Position numbers and translations under genes: made by a program. A DNA stretch of 64,000 bases from Gleimia hominis (GTDB lineage: Bacteria; Actinomycetota; Actinomycetes; Actinomycetales; Actinomycetaceae), in assembly GCF_032085515.1 (NCBI RefSeq), contig NZ_JASXSX010000001.1:806001-870000 (forward strand), given 5' to 3'. The notes under the pieces are model-generated. The model was not told the origin of the DNA. It worked only from the letters and a program-made list of their open reading frames with translations, and searched no databases. Positions 26,558 through 35,144 of the stretch are shown here, piece by piece. How positions within the stretch are numbered: position 1 is the stretch's first letter; each line of letters starts with the position of its first letter.

Positions 26558-27052
26558 CTACCGGTAGTTCTTGAACTGCAGTGCGACGTCCAGGTCCGCT
26601 TTCTTCAGCAGTGCAATCACGTCCTGCAGCGTGTCGCGTGACTTGTGGGAAACCCGCACTGTGTCCCCCTGAATCTGCGCTTTCACACCTTTCGGTCCTT
26701 CGTCGCGGATAAGTTTCGTAATCTTCTTTGCTTGGTCTTGTGAGATTCCTTGCTTGAGGTCCCCGGTGAGCCGGAAGATCTTCCCCGACGGTTTCGGTTC
26801 CCCGTCCCCGAGGTCTAAAGATTTTAGTGAAACGCCGCGGCGAATCAGCTTTGACTGCAACACGTCCAAAATAGCCAATGTTCTTTCAGCCGTGTTCGCC
26901 TCCATCAGAATCTGATCCCCACTGAGTTCAATCCGCGCATCTACGCCGCGGAAGTCGTAGCGGTTTCCAACCTCCTTAGCTGCCTGATTTACCGCGTTAT
27001 CCACTTCTTGCCGGTCAATTTCACTTACAACGTCAAATGATGAGTCCGCCAT
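26558..27052 (-). CDS. yajQ: YajQ family nucleotide-binding protein
   Basis: A 164-aa soluble protein of the UPF0234/YajQ family, reported to bind nucleotides and, in some bacteria, cyclic di-GMP. The N-terminus MADSSFDVVSEIDRQEVDNA and the block NRYDFRGVDARIEL are diagnostic, and the C-terminus ends with LQFKNYR. The ATG at 27052 is preceded by GGAGGGGAAA, which settles the start; four extra in-frame codons upstream cover the ribosome site itself. It stands alone, divergent from the tRNA genes. Confidence 0.94.
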   Translation of the reverse strand: MADSSFDVVSEIDRQEVDNAVNQAAKEVGNRYDFRGVDARIELSGDQILMEANTAERTLAILDVLQSKLIRRGVSLKSLDLGDGEPKPSGKIFRLTGDLKQGISQDQAKKITKLIRDEGPKGVKAQIQGDTVRVSHKSRDTLQDVIALLKKADLDVALQFKNYR

Positions 27053-27155
27053 TTTCCCCTCCACTACTCTCGGTCGTTCCTAACGTCGGCGCGTACCCCC
27101 TCAAGGGTACCTAAATAATGCAATGTGGGAGCTTCGTCACGCCACCCTAGTGTAA

Positions 27156-27184
27156 TTGGCATTTAAGGCGGGCGGTCTGATAAT
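27156..27184 (+). promoter_or_regulatory. Promoter of the tRNA-Tyr/Thr/Met cluster
   Basis: TTGGCA (27156-27161), a 17-base spacer and GATAAT (27179-27184). A start near 27191 would give a short leader before tRNA-Tyr; an inverted repeat TTGAAC/GTTCAA (27199-27220) lies in it. Confidence 0.6.
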
Positions 27185-27228
27185 CTTTCCAAGCGTCGTT
27201 GAACGCGAGCTAGTGTTCAATCGTTAAA

Positions 27229-27313
27229 GGCGGAGTGCCCGAGTGGCCAAAGGGAGCTGACTGTAAATCAGCCGCGATTCGCTTCGGGGGTTCAAATCCC
27301 TCCTCCGCCACCA
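27229..27313 (+). tRNA. tRNA-Tyr (GTA)
   Basis: 85 nt including an encoded CCA. Acceptor GGCGGAG pairs with CTCCGCC; anticodon loop CTGTAAA gives GTA; the long variable arm is typical of bacterial tRNA-Tyr; T-loop TTCAAAT. Confidence 0.96.
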
Positions 27314-27397
27314 TTTCGCAGTAGCGGAAGATGTGACGACAAACGCACCGCAAACGTTTGCCCGCAGGGCGCGTGTGCCGGTAAAGTTGTTCGCGTT

Positions 27398-27470
27398 GCC
27401 CCGATAGCTCAGTCGGCAGAGCGTCTCCATGGTAAGGAGAAGGTCAAGGGTTCGATTCCCTTTCGGGGCT
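27398..27470 (+). tRNA. tRNA-Thr (GGT)
   Basis: 73 nt without encoded CCA. Acceptor GCCCCGA pairs with TCGGGGC; anticodon stem TCTCC/GGAGA with loop ATGGTAA gives GGT; T-loop TTCGATT. Confidence 0.95.
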
Positions 27471-27503
27471 CGGTTTGTGGTTTAGGGCCGCAACCACCCT
27501 TGC

Positions 27504-27577
27504 GGCGGGGTAGCTCAGTTGGTGAGAGCGCACGACTCATAATCGTGAGGTCGCGGGTTCGAGTCCCGCCCCCGCTA
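27504..27577 (+). tRNA. tRNA-Met (CAT), probably elongator
   Basis: 74 nt. Acceptor GGCGGGG pairs with CCCCGCT (one G-T pair, so the first base pair is not the initiator-type mismatch); anticodon stem CACGA/TCGTG with loop CTCATAA gives CAT. Its place just before rpmG is common in actinobacteria. A tRNA-Ile with modified CAT cannot be fully excluded. Confidence 0.92.
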
Positions 27578-27671
27578 CCGGATTTTCTACCCGGGCGTCA
27601 TCCGAGGGCACTCAGGCGACTCCTAGGCGGGAAACCGATAACCATTCTCCGACAGATATAAGGAAGTTAAA

Positions 27672-27842
27672 GTGGCTAGCAAGTCGTCTGATGTTCGCCC
27701 TAAGATCACTCTGGCCTGTTCGGAGTGCAAGGAGCGGAACTACATTACGAAGAAAAACCGTCGTAATACGCCGGACCGCCTAGAGCTAAAGAAGTACTGC
27801 CCGCGTTGCCGCAAGCACACGGCTCACCGCGAGACCCGCTAG
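27672..27842 (+). CDS. rpmG: 50S ribosomal protein L33, zinc-ribbon (C+) form
   Basis: A 56-aa protein beginning MASKSSDVRPKITLACSEC. The four cysteines Cys16, Cys19, Cys43, Cys46 (two CxxC pairs) identify the zinc-binding form; many actinobacteria also keep a cysteine-free copy used when zinc is scarce, not seen here. The GTG start follows AGGAAG six bases upstream. It lies directly after tRNA-Met and is closed by a strong terminator. Confidence 0.96.
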   Translation: MASKSSDVRPKITLACSECKERNYITKKNRRNTPDRLELKKYCPRCRKHTAHRETR

Positions 27843-27859
27843 GCGTCACGGAAAACTTT

Positions 27860-27889
27860 CAACCCCTCACAATCGTGGGGGGTTGTTTT
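27860..27889 (+). terminator. Intrinsic terminator after rpmG
   Basis: CAACCCCTCAC (27860-27870) pairs with GTGGGGGGTTG (27875-27885) around a four-base AATC loop, followed by TTTT. Confidence 0.88.
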
Positions 27890-27906
27890 AACGTTTGAGG
27901 ATCGCA

Positions 27907-29121
27907 TTGACTGAAAAGCAGATCACCCGCGCGTCCATCGCCACGATGCTCACCTTCTTCCTCTCCGGGTTGTCGGTCGCGAGTTTCCTCGCCCGAATCC
28001 CCACCATCCGCAGTGAACTCGCGTTAGAACCCTCCCGCATGGGGCTGCTGCTCCTGATTGGTTCACTCGGTTCCCTCATCGCCCTACCTTCATCCGGTCC
28101 CGTCGTGGGCCGCTGGGGGCCACGAGTCACGATTTGGGGTGCGTACGCAGTATGGGCCACTGGGATCACGGGAGTGATTCTTGCGTATGAGGCCCGAGCA
28201 GCTGGCCTGCTTGCCCCCGCCCTGGCGTTCGCGCAAATCGGAATTGCGATGGCGAATGCAACTATGAATGTGGAAGGTGGCTACGTGGAAGTCGTGGCCC
28301 ACCGCGTCCGCATGCCCTGGTATCACGCAGCGTATTCCGTGGGGACCGTGGTGGCAGCCCTGATTGGCGCAGCTTGTTCGTATTTCCACATCGGGGTGGC
28401 GCAGCACTTAGCTGCCGTTGTGGTGTGCGTCGTGCTGGGGATCGTTTGGGCGGGTTTGAACTACGTTCCGCAACCTATTATTGAGGATCTAGCTGGAACC
28501 TCAACGCGTGGAAACAAACGCACTTCCCGGGCGTGGCGCGAAAAACGTACGCTACTGATCGGCGTGTTCGTACTCGGCACCGGGCTGATGGAAGGGGCGG
28601 CGAACGACTGGTTGCCACTGGCGATGGTAGATGGGTTCCACGTTAGTGACACGTTGGGAACGGCAACGCTCGCGCTGTTCTTGACGGTGCTTACCTTCAC
28701 GCGGTTCGCGTCCTCCACGTTGCTGCACCGCTGGCCGGTGGAACGCCTGGTGCCCACCCTGCTGCTCATCGCAATCGGCGGGCTGATCGTGCAGGCGGTA
28801 GCGCCCTGGCAGGCGCTGGCGCTGGTGGGCGTGGTTGCATGGGCAATTGGTGCGGCCTTGGGCTTCCCCTCGGCAGCGTCGGCGTTATCAAAAGAACCAG
28901 CCATGGCGGCGGCGCGCCTGTCCGTACTATCCACCATCGGTTACGGCGCGTTCCTCGCCGGACCTCCGCTAATCGGTTTCTTAGCCGAGCACTTGGGGTA
29001 CCGCGGGGCATTGGGGTTCATTGCGATCCCAGTTGCCGTATCGGTGGTGTTGTCCGCACAGCTGAAAGACCCTCAAGAAGAAGACCCTCAAGAGGGTACG
29101 GTGGGCAATAAACCCCACTAA
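27907..29121 (+). CDS. Major facilitator superfamily transporter
   Basis: A 404-aa membrane protein with about twelve hydrophobic helices, beginning MTEKQITRASIATML. The first half has LARIPTIRSELALEPSRMGLL and the loop GRWGPRVTIWGAY between helices 2 and 3, typical of MFS carriers. The TTG at 27907 is preferred because GAGG is six bases upstream; an in-frame TTG at 27895 has no ribosome site and abuts the rpmG terminator. Substrate unknown; the closest look is to the small sugar/drug-type carriers of actinobacteria (inference). The C-terminal tail has a short EDPQEEDPQEG repeat. Confidence 0.85.
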   Translation: MTEKQITRASIATMLTFFLSGLSVASFLARIPTIRSELALEPSRMGLLLLIGSLGSLIALPSSGPVVGRWGPRVTIWGAYAVWATGITGVILAYEARAAGLLAPALAFAQIGIAMANATMNVEGGYVEVVAHRVRMPWYHAAYSVGTVVAALIGAACSYFHIGVAQHLAAVVVCVVLGIVWAGLNYVPQPIIEDLAGTSTRGNKRTSRAWREKRTLLIGVFVLGTGLMEGAANDWLPLAMVDGFHVSDTLGTATLALFLTVLTFTRFASSTLLHRWPVERLVPTLLLIAIGGLIVQAVAPWQALALVGVVAWAIGAALGFPSAASALSKEPAMAAARLSVLSTIGYGAFLAGPPLIGFLAEHLGYRGALGFIAIPVAVSVVLSAQLKDPQEEDPQEGTVGNKPH

Positions 29122-29209
29122 GGTGCGCGCCGCAATCGCCCCAATAACGAAAGTGAGCCGGGCGAATGACATACGTACTGAGCAATCTCCGTGAACTAGA
29201 GTGAGACAT

Positions 29210-30448
29210 ATGGAAGCATCCCTTGATTCATGCACTGACCGCATTGACTCGCGCGTCGGCGGTGTTGACTCGTGCGCTGGCGACTCTTGCGTCGACCGTG
29301 CTGACTCGCGCGCTGACGGTGTTCCAACTGGCAAGCAACCCGTGTCCGCACGGCCGTCACATCGGCAGTACCACCCGGATTCGCACCGGTTGGCGGACTG
29401 GACCACTCTCGGGGTGGGGGCGGATGCCGAAACGGTGGTGTGCGCCCGCAGTGAAGAAGAGATCATTGAAACGGTCACCGAAGCAGACCGGGTGGGCAAG
29501 CCGCTGCTCATGCTCGGTGGTGGGTCCAATATTGTGCCGTCCGACCAGCCGTTTGAGGGCGTCGTGGTGCGCGATATGCGCGAGGAACTCGAGGTTTTGC
29601 ATAACTCCGGATGCGGTGGGGTAGAGGTGCGGGTAAGTGCCGGCCACGCGTGGGACACGCTGGTGGCGCGGGCAGTGCAGGAAGACTGGATGGGGTTCGA
29701 AGCCCTGTCTGGGATCCCGGGTACCGTGGGGGCCGCACCCGTGCAAAACATTGGGGCGTACGGGCAAGAAGTGGCGTCCCTCGTGTCGTCCCTGTGGGTG
29801 TACGACCGGCTCACTCGCAGCCGGCGGCAACTGTTCGTCGCGGACCTGCAAATGGGGTACCGCACGTCCGTGCTGAAACGCTCGCTGCACGACGCACGTA
29901 TTTCGCAGGGGAAAACGTGGCGTAACACGGGGCGGTGGATCGTGCTATCCGTAGATTTCCACACTCCGCACGCGTCCCTCAGCGCCCCGATTGGGTACGC
30001 GCAACTAGCGAACGCGCTCGGTTGTGAGCTGGGGCAGCGGGTGGACAACCGGCAGGTACGCGCTGCCGTGCTGGCGTTGCGCGAATCCAAATCGATGGTG
30101 TTGGACGACGCGAACCAAAACACGTACTCCGCCGGATCCTTCTTCACCAACCCCATCGTCGATGCCGAGCGCGCGAGCCAAATCGACCCGCAAGCCCCCC
30201 GGTTTCCGGTGGGTGACGGGCAAGTGAAGCTATCCGCAGCGTGGCTGATTGCTCATTCGGGTTTCGACAAAGGATACCGGTTGAACCCGCAGGCACCAGC
30301 GAGCTTGTCCACCGACCACGTGCTCGCAATCACCAACCGTGGTGGTGCGCGAGCGCAAGATATTCGCGCTCTCGCCAGCGCAGTGCAGCAGGGTGTGCGT
30401 GCCCAGTGGGGGATTGAACTAGTTCCCGAACCCGTTTACCTGCAGTGA
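29210..30448 (+). CDS. murB: UDP-N-acetylenolpyruvoylglucosamine reductase
   Basis: MurB reduces UDP-GlcNAc-enolpyruvate to UDP-MurNAc in peptidoglycan synthesis, using FAD and NADPH. FAD-binding blocks LLMLGGGSNIVPSD and GIPGTVGAAPVQNIGAYGQE are clear, and the catalytic serine is in YSAGSFFTNPIV. The enzyme proper starts at about RLADWTTLGVGADAE; in front are some 55-60 residues of Asp/Ser/Cys/Arg-rich sequence built on degenerate DNA repeats (29244-29320). The start is uncertain: ATG 29210 has no good ribosome site, nor does the alternative GTG at 29342. The 3' end overlaps the convergent hydrolase gene by 30 bases. Confidence 0.92.
   Translation: MEASLDSCTDRIDSRVGGVDSCAGDSCVDRADSRADGVPTGKQPVSARPSHRQYHPDSHRLADWTTLGVGADAETVVCARSEEEIIETVTEADRVGKPLLMLGGGSNIVPSDQPFEGVVVRDMREELEVLHNSGCGGVEVRVSAGHAWDTLVARAVQEDWMGFEALSGIPGTVGAAPVQNIGAYGQEVASLVSSLWVYDRLTRSRRQLFVADLQMGYRTSVLKRSLHDARISQGKTWRNTGRWIVLSVDFHTPHASLSAPIGYAQLANALGCELGQRVDNRQVRAAVLALRESKSMVLDDANQNTYSAGSFFTNPIVDAERASQIDPQAPRFPVGDGQVKLSAAWLIAHSGFDKGYRLNPQAPASLSTDHVLAITNRGGARAQDIRALASAVQQGVRAQWGIELVPEPVYLQ
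29244..29320. repeat. Degenerate TGACTCGCGCG repeats in the murB 5' end
   Basis: TGACTCG recurs at 29245, 29266 and 29302 within units of about 21 and 15 bp, all multiples of three, encoding VDSCAGDSCVDRADSRADG-like sequence before the MurB fold begins. Confidence 0.6.
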
Positions 30449-31981
30449 ACGCATCGCGGTGAGCAGCGCTTGCGTGGCCTGCGGTTCGTCTAGAAGCCGG
30501 TTGTGCCCGTAAACCGGAATCGTGTCCACTGTTGCCCCCGGGAGCCAGGTTCCCGCTGGCACGTGCTCATCCCATTTGGCCTGTAAAGAAATGATGCGGT
30601 CATTAACCTCAGTGGACAAGAACTCAGAAATAATGTCCTGGTTACTGGGGCTGAGCCCGGCCATCCCTAAGAATCGGGGGACGTGGTCGGCTAGGGACGA
30701 TCCGGAGTACGGCGTGCCAAGTGACACGAGTCCGCGGATGCGCCACCCCTGGGCCCGTCCCATTGCCTCTTTGGCCACCAAACCGCCCTTAGAGTGGGCA
30801 AATAAAGTGACGTCGCGTAAATCATTGTGCACCAAATAGTCCTCTAACCGGCGCGCCAGCAGCGTAACCGGCCCAAGCATGCGCCCAAAATCCGCGGGTA
30901 AATGCACATCCCAACCTTCGGCATGCAGTGCCTTTCCCCAAGTGGAGAGGTACCGCCAGTTCTCGTACACTCCCGGGATCCCGAGTGCCACCGGGCCACC
31001 GGGCGTGCGCAGCGACTGTGCATCCACCCCGGTGCCGAGCATGGTTTGCACCCCGCGTACCGCACTCAGCTTCAGTGACCGCGCGTAGTCTAACCCGATT
31101 ATTCTTGCGCGCTTACACACCGGTGGTGACTGCGGCCGATTCTCCGTCAACGCCTCGTAAATACTCGTCCGATTCTCATCCGTAATTGTCCGCGCGGGAC
31201 GGGGTGGCTGGTAGGGCAGAGGATCCGTGTTCGCAAGCTGTTTCAAAATCTCCGCCACCCGCTTATCGTTGTGCACCACCACCGCGTGCGCACCCCCGGG
31301 GACCGTAAACGCCGGTACTGGCGCGCCCGTGCGGTCCCGAGCTGCTAACTGCAGGTCGCGAATCCACCGCGGCGGCGCAATCTGATCGTGCTCGCCCCGA
31401 ATGAGGGTGGTGCGCGCCGCCGCGTCCGCCACCCGGTGGCCTATCGGATACGTCATCATGGCCGGCAACGTCTGCGCAAACCAACTCAGCCCACACTTCG
31501 CGTACGCCCGCAACGCAAACAACGTCACGTCCCACGGTTCGTACACGGAAGACTGCAAGAACCGCCACGCAACTTGCACGAGCATGCGTTCCGTTGCGTT
31601 CACCGGCGGGCCAATCAACGCGAGCTTACGGAACACCCGCGGGTCCCGCGCCGCCACCTCCGTCACCACTTGGGCGCCCATGGAGTGGCCCACCAACACG
31701 GGGTGCGCCGCGCCCTCATGCCGACAAACTGCGTGTACCACCGCTGCGAACCCTGGAACCGACAGGTACCGCTTCGGTTTTGGTGCATCCCCAAACCCCG
31801 GCAGGTCCATCGTTAACACATTCCCCACGTCCACCAGCTGGTGGGCTAAGGCAAGAAAATATTTCGAAGAAACCCCAATCCCATGCACCATCACAAACGT
31901 GGGATCACTGGAGCGGTGATGCGGACGCAAGAACTTGTGCGTACGCACCGCAACCCCATCAACACTAATCAACGAGTTCAC
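30419..31981 (-). CDS. Tandem alpha/beta-hydrolase fusion protein
   Basis: A 520-aa protein with two complete alpha/beta-hydrolase domains. Domain 1 (about 15-255) has GHSMG with Ser100, Asp199 in RGEHD and His232 in GGAHA. Domain 2 (about 325-515) resembles lipase/acyltransferase-type hydrolases, with AHSKG (Ser397), a possible Asp471 in WDEHVP and His493 in YGHNRLLDEP. No signal peptide. I chose GTG 31981, which overlaps the deaminase stop (GTGA); an upstream start at 32020 is also open. It is the last gene of a probable minus-strand operon and overlaps murB tail to tail. Substrate not predictable. Confidence 0.85.
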   Translation of the reverse strand: MNSLISVDGVAVRTHKFLRPHHRSSDPTFVMVHGIGVSSKYFLALAHQLVDVGNVLTMDLPGFGDAPKPKRYLSVPGFAAVVHAVCRHEGAAHPVLVGHSMGAQVVTEVAARDPRVFRKLALIGPPVNATERMLVQVAWRFLQSSVYEPWDVTLFALRAYAKCGLSWFAQTLPAMMTYPIGHRVADAAARTTLIRGEHDQIAPPRWIRDLQLAARDRTGAPVPAFTVPGGAHAVVVHNDKRVAEILKQLANTDPLPYQPPRPARTITDENRTSIYEALTENRPQSPPVCKRARIIGLDYARSLKLSAVRGVQTMLGTGVDAQSLRTPGGPVALGIPGVYENWRYLSTWGKALHAEGWDVHLPADFGRMLGPVTLLARRLEDYLVHNDLRDVTLFAHSKGGLVAKEAMGRAQGWRIRGLVSLGTPYSGSSLADHVPRFLGMAGLSPSNQDIISEFLSTEVNDRIISLQAKWDEHVPAGTWLPGATVDTIPVYGHNRLLDEPQATQALLTAMRSLQVNGFGN

Positions 31982-32997
31982 AACTCTGTACTCAGCCACC
32001 GCCGGATTCCTTCCTGCCACTGCCGTTTACACGCCGCCGGGGCAAACGACGCGTCAATCGAACTGCTCGCCAAGTGCGCCAACTCTTCGTCACTGAACCC
32101 AATCCGGCGCGCATACTCATACTGATCCAGTAGGCGTGAACGAAACAGTAGGGGGTCGTCCGCGCCCAACGCGATTTGCGCGCCCGCGTCAGACAGCACT
32201 CGCAACGGGACGCGCTCCAAATCCTCATACACGCCCAGCGACACGTTCGACGTTGGGCACAGTTCGAATGCAACCTCAGAGTCAATGAGCTGGCGCATCA
32301 ACTCCGGATCCTCCGTTGCCCGCACCCCGTGGCCGAGCCGAGACGGTTTCAAATACTGCACTACCTCGCGCACGTGGCCAGGCCCCAGCAGCTCTCCTCC
32401 GTGTGGTACCCCCGGCAGCCCCGCCTGGCGCGCAATCCGGAAAGCAGCGCCGAACCGCGAGGTTTCCCCCGCAGTCTCATCGTTAGACAGTCCAAACGCC
32501 ACCACTTCGCCCGGGCCATCCCCAGCGTACTGGGCAGCCAACCGCGCTAGGGTGCGCGCATCCAATGGGTGGCGCATCCGCGAGGCCGCCACAATCACCC
32601 CCACGGACACACCCCACTTGTGCGACGACTTCTTCGCCTGGTCCAGAACTATCTCCAACGCCGGAGTTAACCCACCCACGTGCGGGGCATAAGACGTTGG
32701 ATCCACTTGGATTTCTAACCGCACCGACCCTTCTTGCGCATCGTCGGCCACCGCTTCGTCAACCAGACGGCGCATAACAGTTTCGCTGCGCACCAGGGCG
32801 CGAGCCGCATCGTAAGAGCGTTGGAACCGGAACCACCCGCGCGAATCCTTCGGCACACTCAGCGGATCATCCACCAGCAAATGCGCGGGTAACCGCACCC
32901 GTTCCGCCCGGGCGAGCTCCACCATGGTTTGCGGCCGCAAACTCCCCGTGAAATGCAGGTGCAGGTGTGCTTTCGGTAATGTCTTCAGGTCGCGCAT
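31978..32997 (-). CDS. Adenosine deaminase family protein
   Basis: A 339-aa metal-dependent hydrolase that deaminates adenosine (or a related purine) to inosine. Zinc ligands HLH are in KAHLHLHFTGS near the N-terminus, the catalytic region PHGGE replaces the more usual HAGE, RLGHGV supplies another histidine, and CPTSNVSLG and GADDPLLF complete the family pattern. The start is placed at ATG 32997, where family similarity begins; ATG 33024 is also in frame. Next upstream on the same strand is a lipase-like gene, about 75 bases away; the next gene downstream overlaps its stop. Confidence 0.88.
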   Translation of the reverse strand: MRDLKTLPKAHLHLHFTGSLRPQTMVELARAERVRLPAHLLVDDPLSVPKDSRGWFRFQRSYDAARALVRSETVMRRLVDEAVADDAQEGSVRLEIQVDPTSYAPHVGGLTPALEIVLDQAKKSSHKWGVSVGVIVAASRMRHPLDARTLARLAAQYAGDGPGEVVAFGLSNDETAGETSRFGAAFRIARQAGLPGVPHGGELLGPGHVREVVQYLKPSRLGHGVRATEDPELMRQLIDSEVAFELCPTSNVSLGVYEDLERVPLRVLSDAGAQIALGADDPLLFRSRLLDQYEYARRIGFSDEELAHLASSSIDASFAPAACKRQWQEGIRRWLSTEL

Positions 32998-33072
32998 CGC
33001 TCGCGGTCCCACGCCCCTTCCCATCTCTAAAGTTATTGCAGCACTAGAACGCCGATTCAGCTTACGTGCAGG

Positions 33073-33864
33073 TTATATGCGCTCATTTAACCATGCAATC
33101 AACTGGGCGCGCAGTTTCGGGGCTTGTGGCTCATTGAACACCTCATGGTAGGCATCCGCCACCGGCACGTACGTGACGTCCGCGCTCCCGCGGGTGGCGC
33201 TGCGCGCAAACCGCTCTGTTGCCCGCGGGTTCACCAACTTGTCGGCGGTACCTTGAAACACCAGCAGCGGCAGCGACCACTGCTGTGCCCTTCGCAGTGC
33301 CTGGTAACCGTTCCGCACCATCGTAATGGCCGTCAACACGGGAACCCGCCCGTGGTAGTTAAGGGGGTCCCGCTCGTAGTCCGCCACCACCGCACGGTCG
33401 CGACTCACTGCGCTAGCCTCAAGCGAAATCAACGGCAGACCCGGCAAAACCCGCGCCAGAATCCCCAGGGGAGCGAACGCCCAAGTGGGAACCGGTGCCG
33501 TTTCAAAAGCCGGCCCGGACAAACACACGCCCGCCACGCCCTGCGGGTGCAGCAAAGCCGAAGCGGCGGTAACTAAACCACCCATCGAATGCCCAAACAA
33601 AAACAGTTTGCGCGTGCGCATCTCGCGCAGTACTTGCCGGCGCATATCCTGATGCACCCGAATCAGATGCCCCACGTCCACCCGCGCTCGCGGCCCACCC
33701 GTATGCCCATGCCCCGGGTGGTCGTACCCATACACGTCGTATCCCGCGTTCTGCAGCGCCTTCGTGAGCGCGTGGTACCGCCCGTAATGCTCCGCGTACC
33801 CGTGTGCTACGAGCACGGTTGCGCGCGGAGATTTTGCCTTCGCGGATTTTAGTTCCGGTAGCAT
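33073..33864 (-). CDS. Monoacylglycerol-lipase-like alpha/beta hydrolase
   Basis: A 263-aa cytosolic serine hydrolase. The triad is Ser93 in GHSMGG, Asp208 in GTADKLV and His240 in AYHEVFNEP; the oxyanion HGYAEH and YDHPGHG motifs match the lysophospholipase/monoglyceride lipase family. The ATG has a GGAGG site seven bases upstream. It sits between the aminotransferase (68 bases upstream) and the deaminase, all in one direction. Likely releases fatty acids from monoacylglycerols; exact substrate unproven. Confidence 0.88.
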   Translation of the reverse strand: MLPELKSAKAKSPRATVLVAHGYAEHYGRYHALTKALQNAGYDVYGYDHPGHGHTGGPRARVDVGHLIRVHQDMRRQVLREMRTRKLFLFGHSMGGLVTAASALLHPQGVAGVCLSGPAFETAPVPTWAFAPLGILARVLPGLPLISLEASAVSRDRAVVADYERDPLNYHGRVPVLTAITMVRNGYQALRRAQQWSLPLLVFQGTADKLVNPRATERFARSATRGSADVTYVPVADAYHEVFNEPQAPKLRAQLIAWLNERI

Positions 33865-33932
33865 GTGCCACCTCCAGTGTTTCCTACCACCCCTGAGGTT
33901 CTGGCCGCTACCTTTGCCCCTGAGGTTCTTCG

Positions 33933-35144
33933 CTACTGATTGATGAGGCGCTTAATCCTCTCAATACCTTCTTCCAGGTTAGCGTCGGAAACCGCGTAGG
34001 ACATGCGGATGAACCCCGAGGGGCCGAACGCCTCGGAGGGAACTACCGCAACTTCAGCTTCGTCCAGCAGGACTGCCGCGAGGTCTGCGGAAGAGTTAAT
34101 CGTGCGGCCCGCAATCTTGGTCCCAAACAGATCGCTCACCGCGGGGAACGCGTAGAACGCTCCGTGTGGGGTGGGCACGTCAAAACCCTGCACCTGGCGG
34201 AGTCGACGCACCATCTCTTTGCGCCGCCGGTCGAACGCTTCACGCATCTTCGCTACCGCCGACAGGTCCGAAGACACCGCTGCCAGTGCCGCTGCCTGCG
34301 CCATGTTGCACACGTTAGACGTCAGGTGCGATTGAAAACTCGTCGCGGCCTTAATCACATCGGACGGCCCAAGCATCCAGCCGACGCGCCACCCCGTCAT
34401 CGCGTACGTTTTCGCCACACCATTCATGATGATCGCCGTATCCGCCAGCTGCGGCACCAGATTCACAATATGTGCTGGCTGCGCCCCGTCGTACAGTAGG
34501 TGTTCGTAAATCTCGTCCGACAGCACCCAAATCCCATGTTCAAGCGCCCACTCACCAATCGCTTTCACTTCCTCGGGGGTGTACACCGCGCCCGTGGGGT
34601 TCGACGGTGAGCAGAACAATAGTGCCTTCGTTTTTGAGGTGCGAGCCGCTTCAAGCTGGTCAACGCTCACCTTGTAATCCTGCGTTGCGTCGGCGAAGAC
34701 CTCAACCGTTTTCCCGCCGGCCAGCGCAATCACCTCGGGGTAAGTGGTCCAGTACGGTGTGGGGAGCAGAACCTCATCCCCGGGGTCAATTACCGCTGCA
34801 AACGCCTGGAACACCGCCTGCTTGCCCCCATTGGTTACCAAAATGTTTTGCGCCGGATCCACTTCGTAACCCGAATCGCGCAGCGTTTTCGCAGCAATCG
34901 CTTCGCGCAGCGGCGCTAACCCCTTACTCGGGGAGTACTTGTGCATCGCTGGATCTTGGGCGGCCTCAACCGCTGCCTGCACAATGTAATCAGGCGTGGG
35001 GAAATCGGGTTCGCCCGCACTGAAACTAATCACGGGCCGACCCTGCTCGCGCAGCTCACGGGCACGGCTAGTAACCGCCAACGTAGCGGACGGGGTGATC
35101 GCCCCGAGTCGAGATGACACGCGAGGTTTTGCTGCAGTACTCAA
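33933..35144 (-). CDS. Pyridoxal-phosphate aspartate-type aminotransferase
   Basis: A 403-aa class I aminotransferase, closest in pattern to subgroup Ib aspartate (or prephenate) aminotransferases. The PLP lysine is Lys245 in NGVAKTYAMTGWR; other sites are FSAGEPDFPTP, TNGGKQAVF, LPTPYWTTYPE, SPSNPTGAVY and LSDEIYEHLLYDG. The TTG start is supported by AAGGAG eight bases upstream. Long A-rich direct repeats lie upstream of it. It may transaminate aspartate with 2-oxoglutarate. Confidence 0.92.
   Translation of the reverse strand: MSTAAKPRVSSRLGAITPSATLAVTSRARELREQGRPVISFSAGEPDFPTPDYIVQAAVEAAQDPAMHKYSPSKGLAPLREAIAAKTLRDSGYEVDPAQNILVTNGGKQAVFQAFAAVIDPGDEVLLPTPYWTTYPEVIALAGGKTVEVFADATQDYKVSVDQLEAARTSKTKALLFCSPSNPTGAVYTPEEVKAIGEWALEHGIWVLSDEIYEHLLYDGAQPAHIVNLVPQLADTAIIMNGVAKTYAMTGWRVGWMLGPSDVIKAATSFQSHLTSNVCNMAQAAALAAVSSDLSAVAKMREAFDRRRKEMVRRLRQVQGFDVPTPHGAFYAFPAVSDLFGTKIAGRTINSSADLAAVLLDEAEVAVVPSEAFGPSGFIRMSYAVSDANLEEGIERIKRLINQ

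Noticed and set aside
29342..29344. GTG 29342 as the murB start
   Set aside because: Nothing resembling a ribosome site precedes it; kept only as an alternative.
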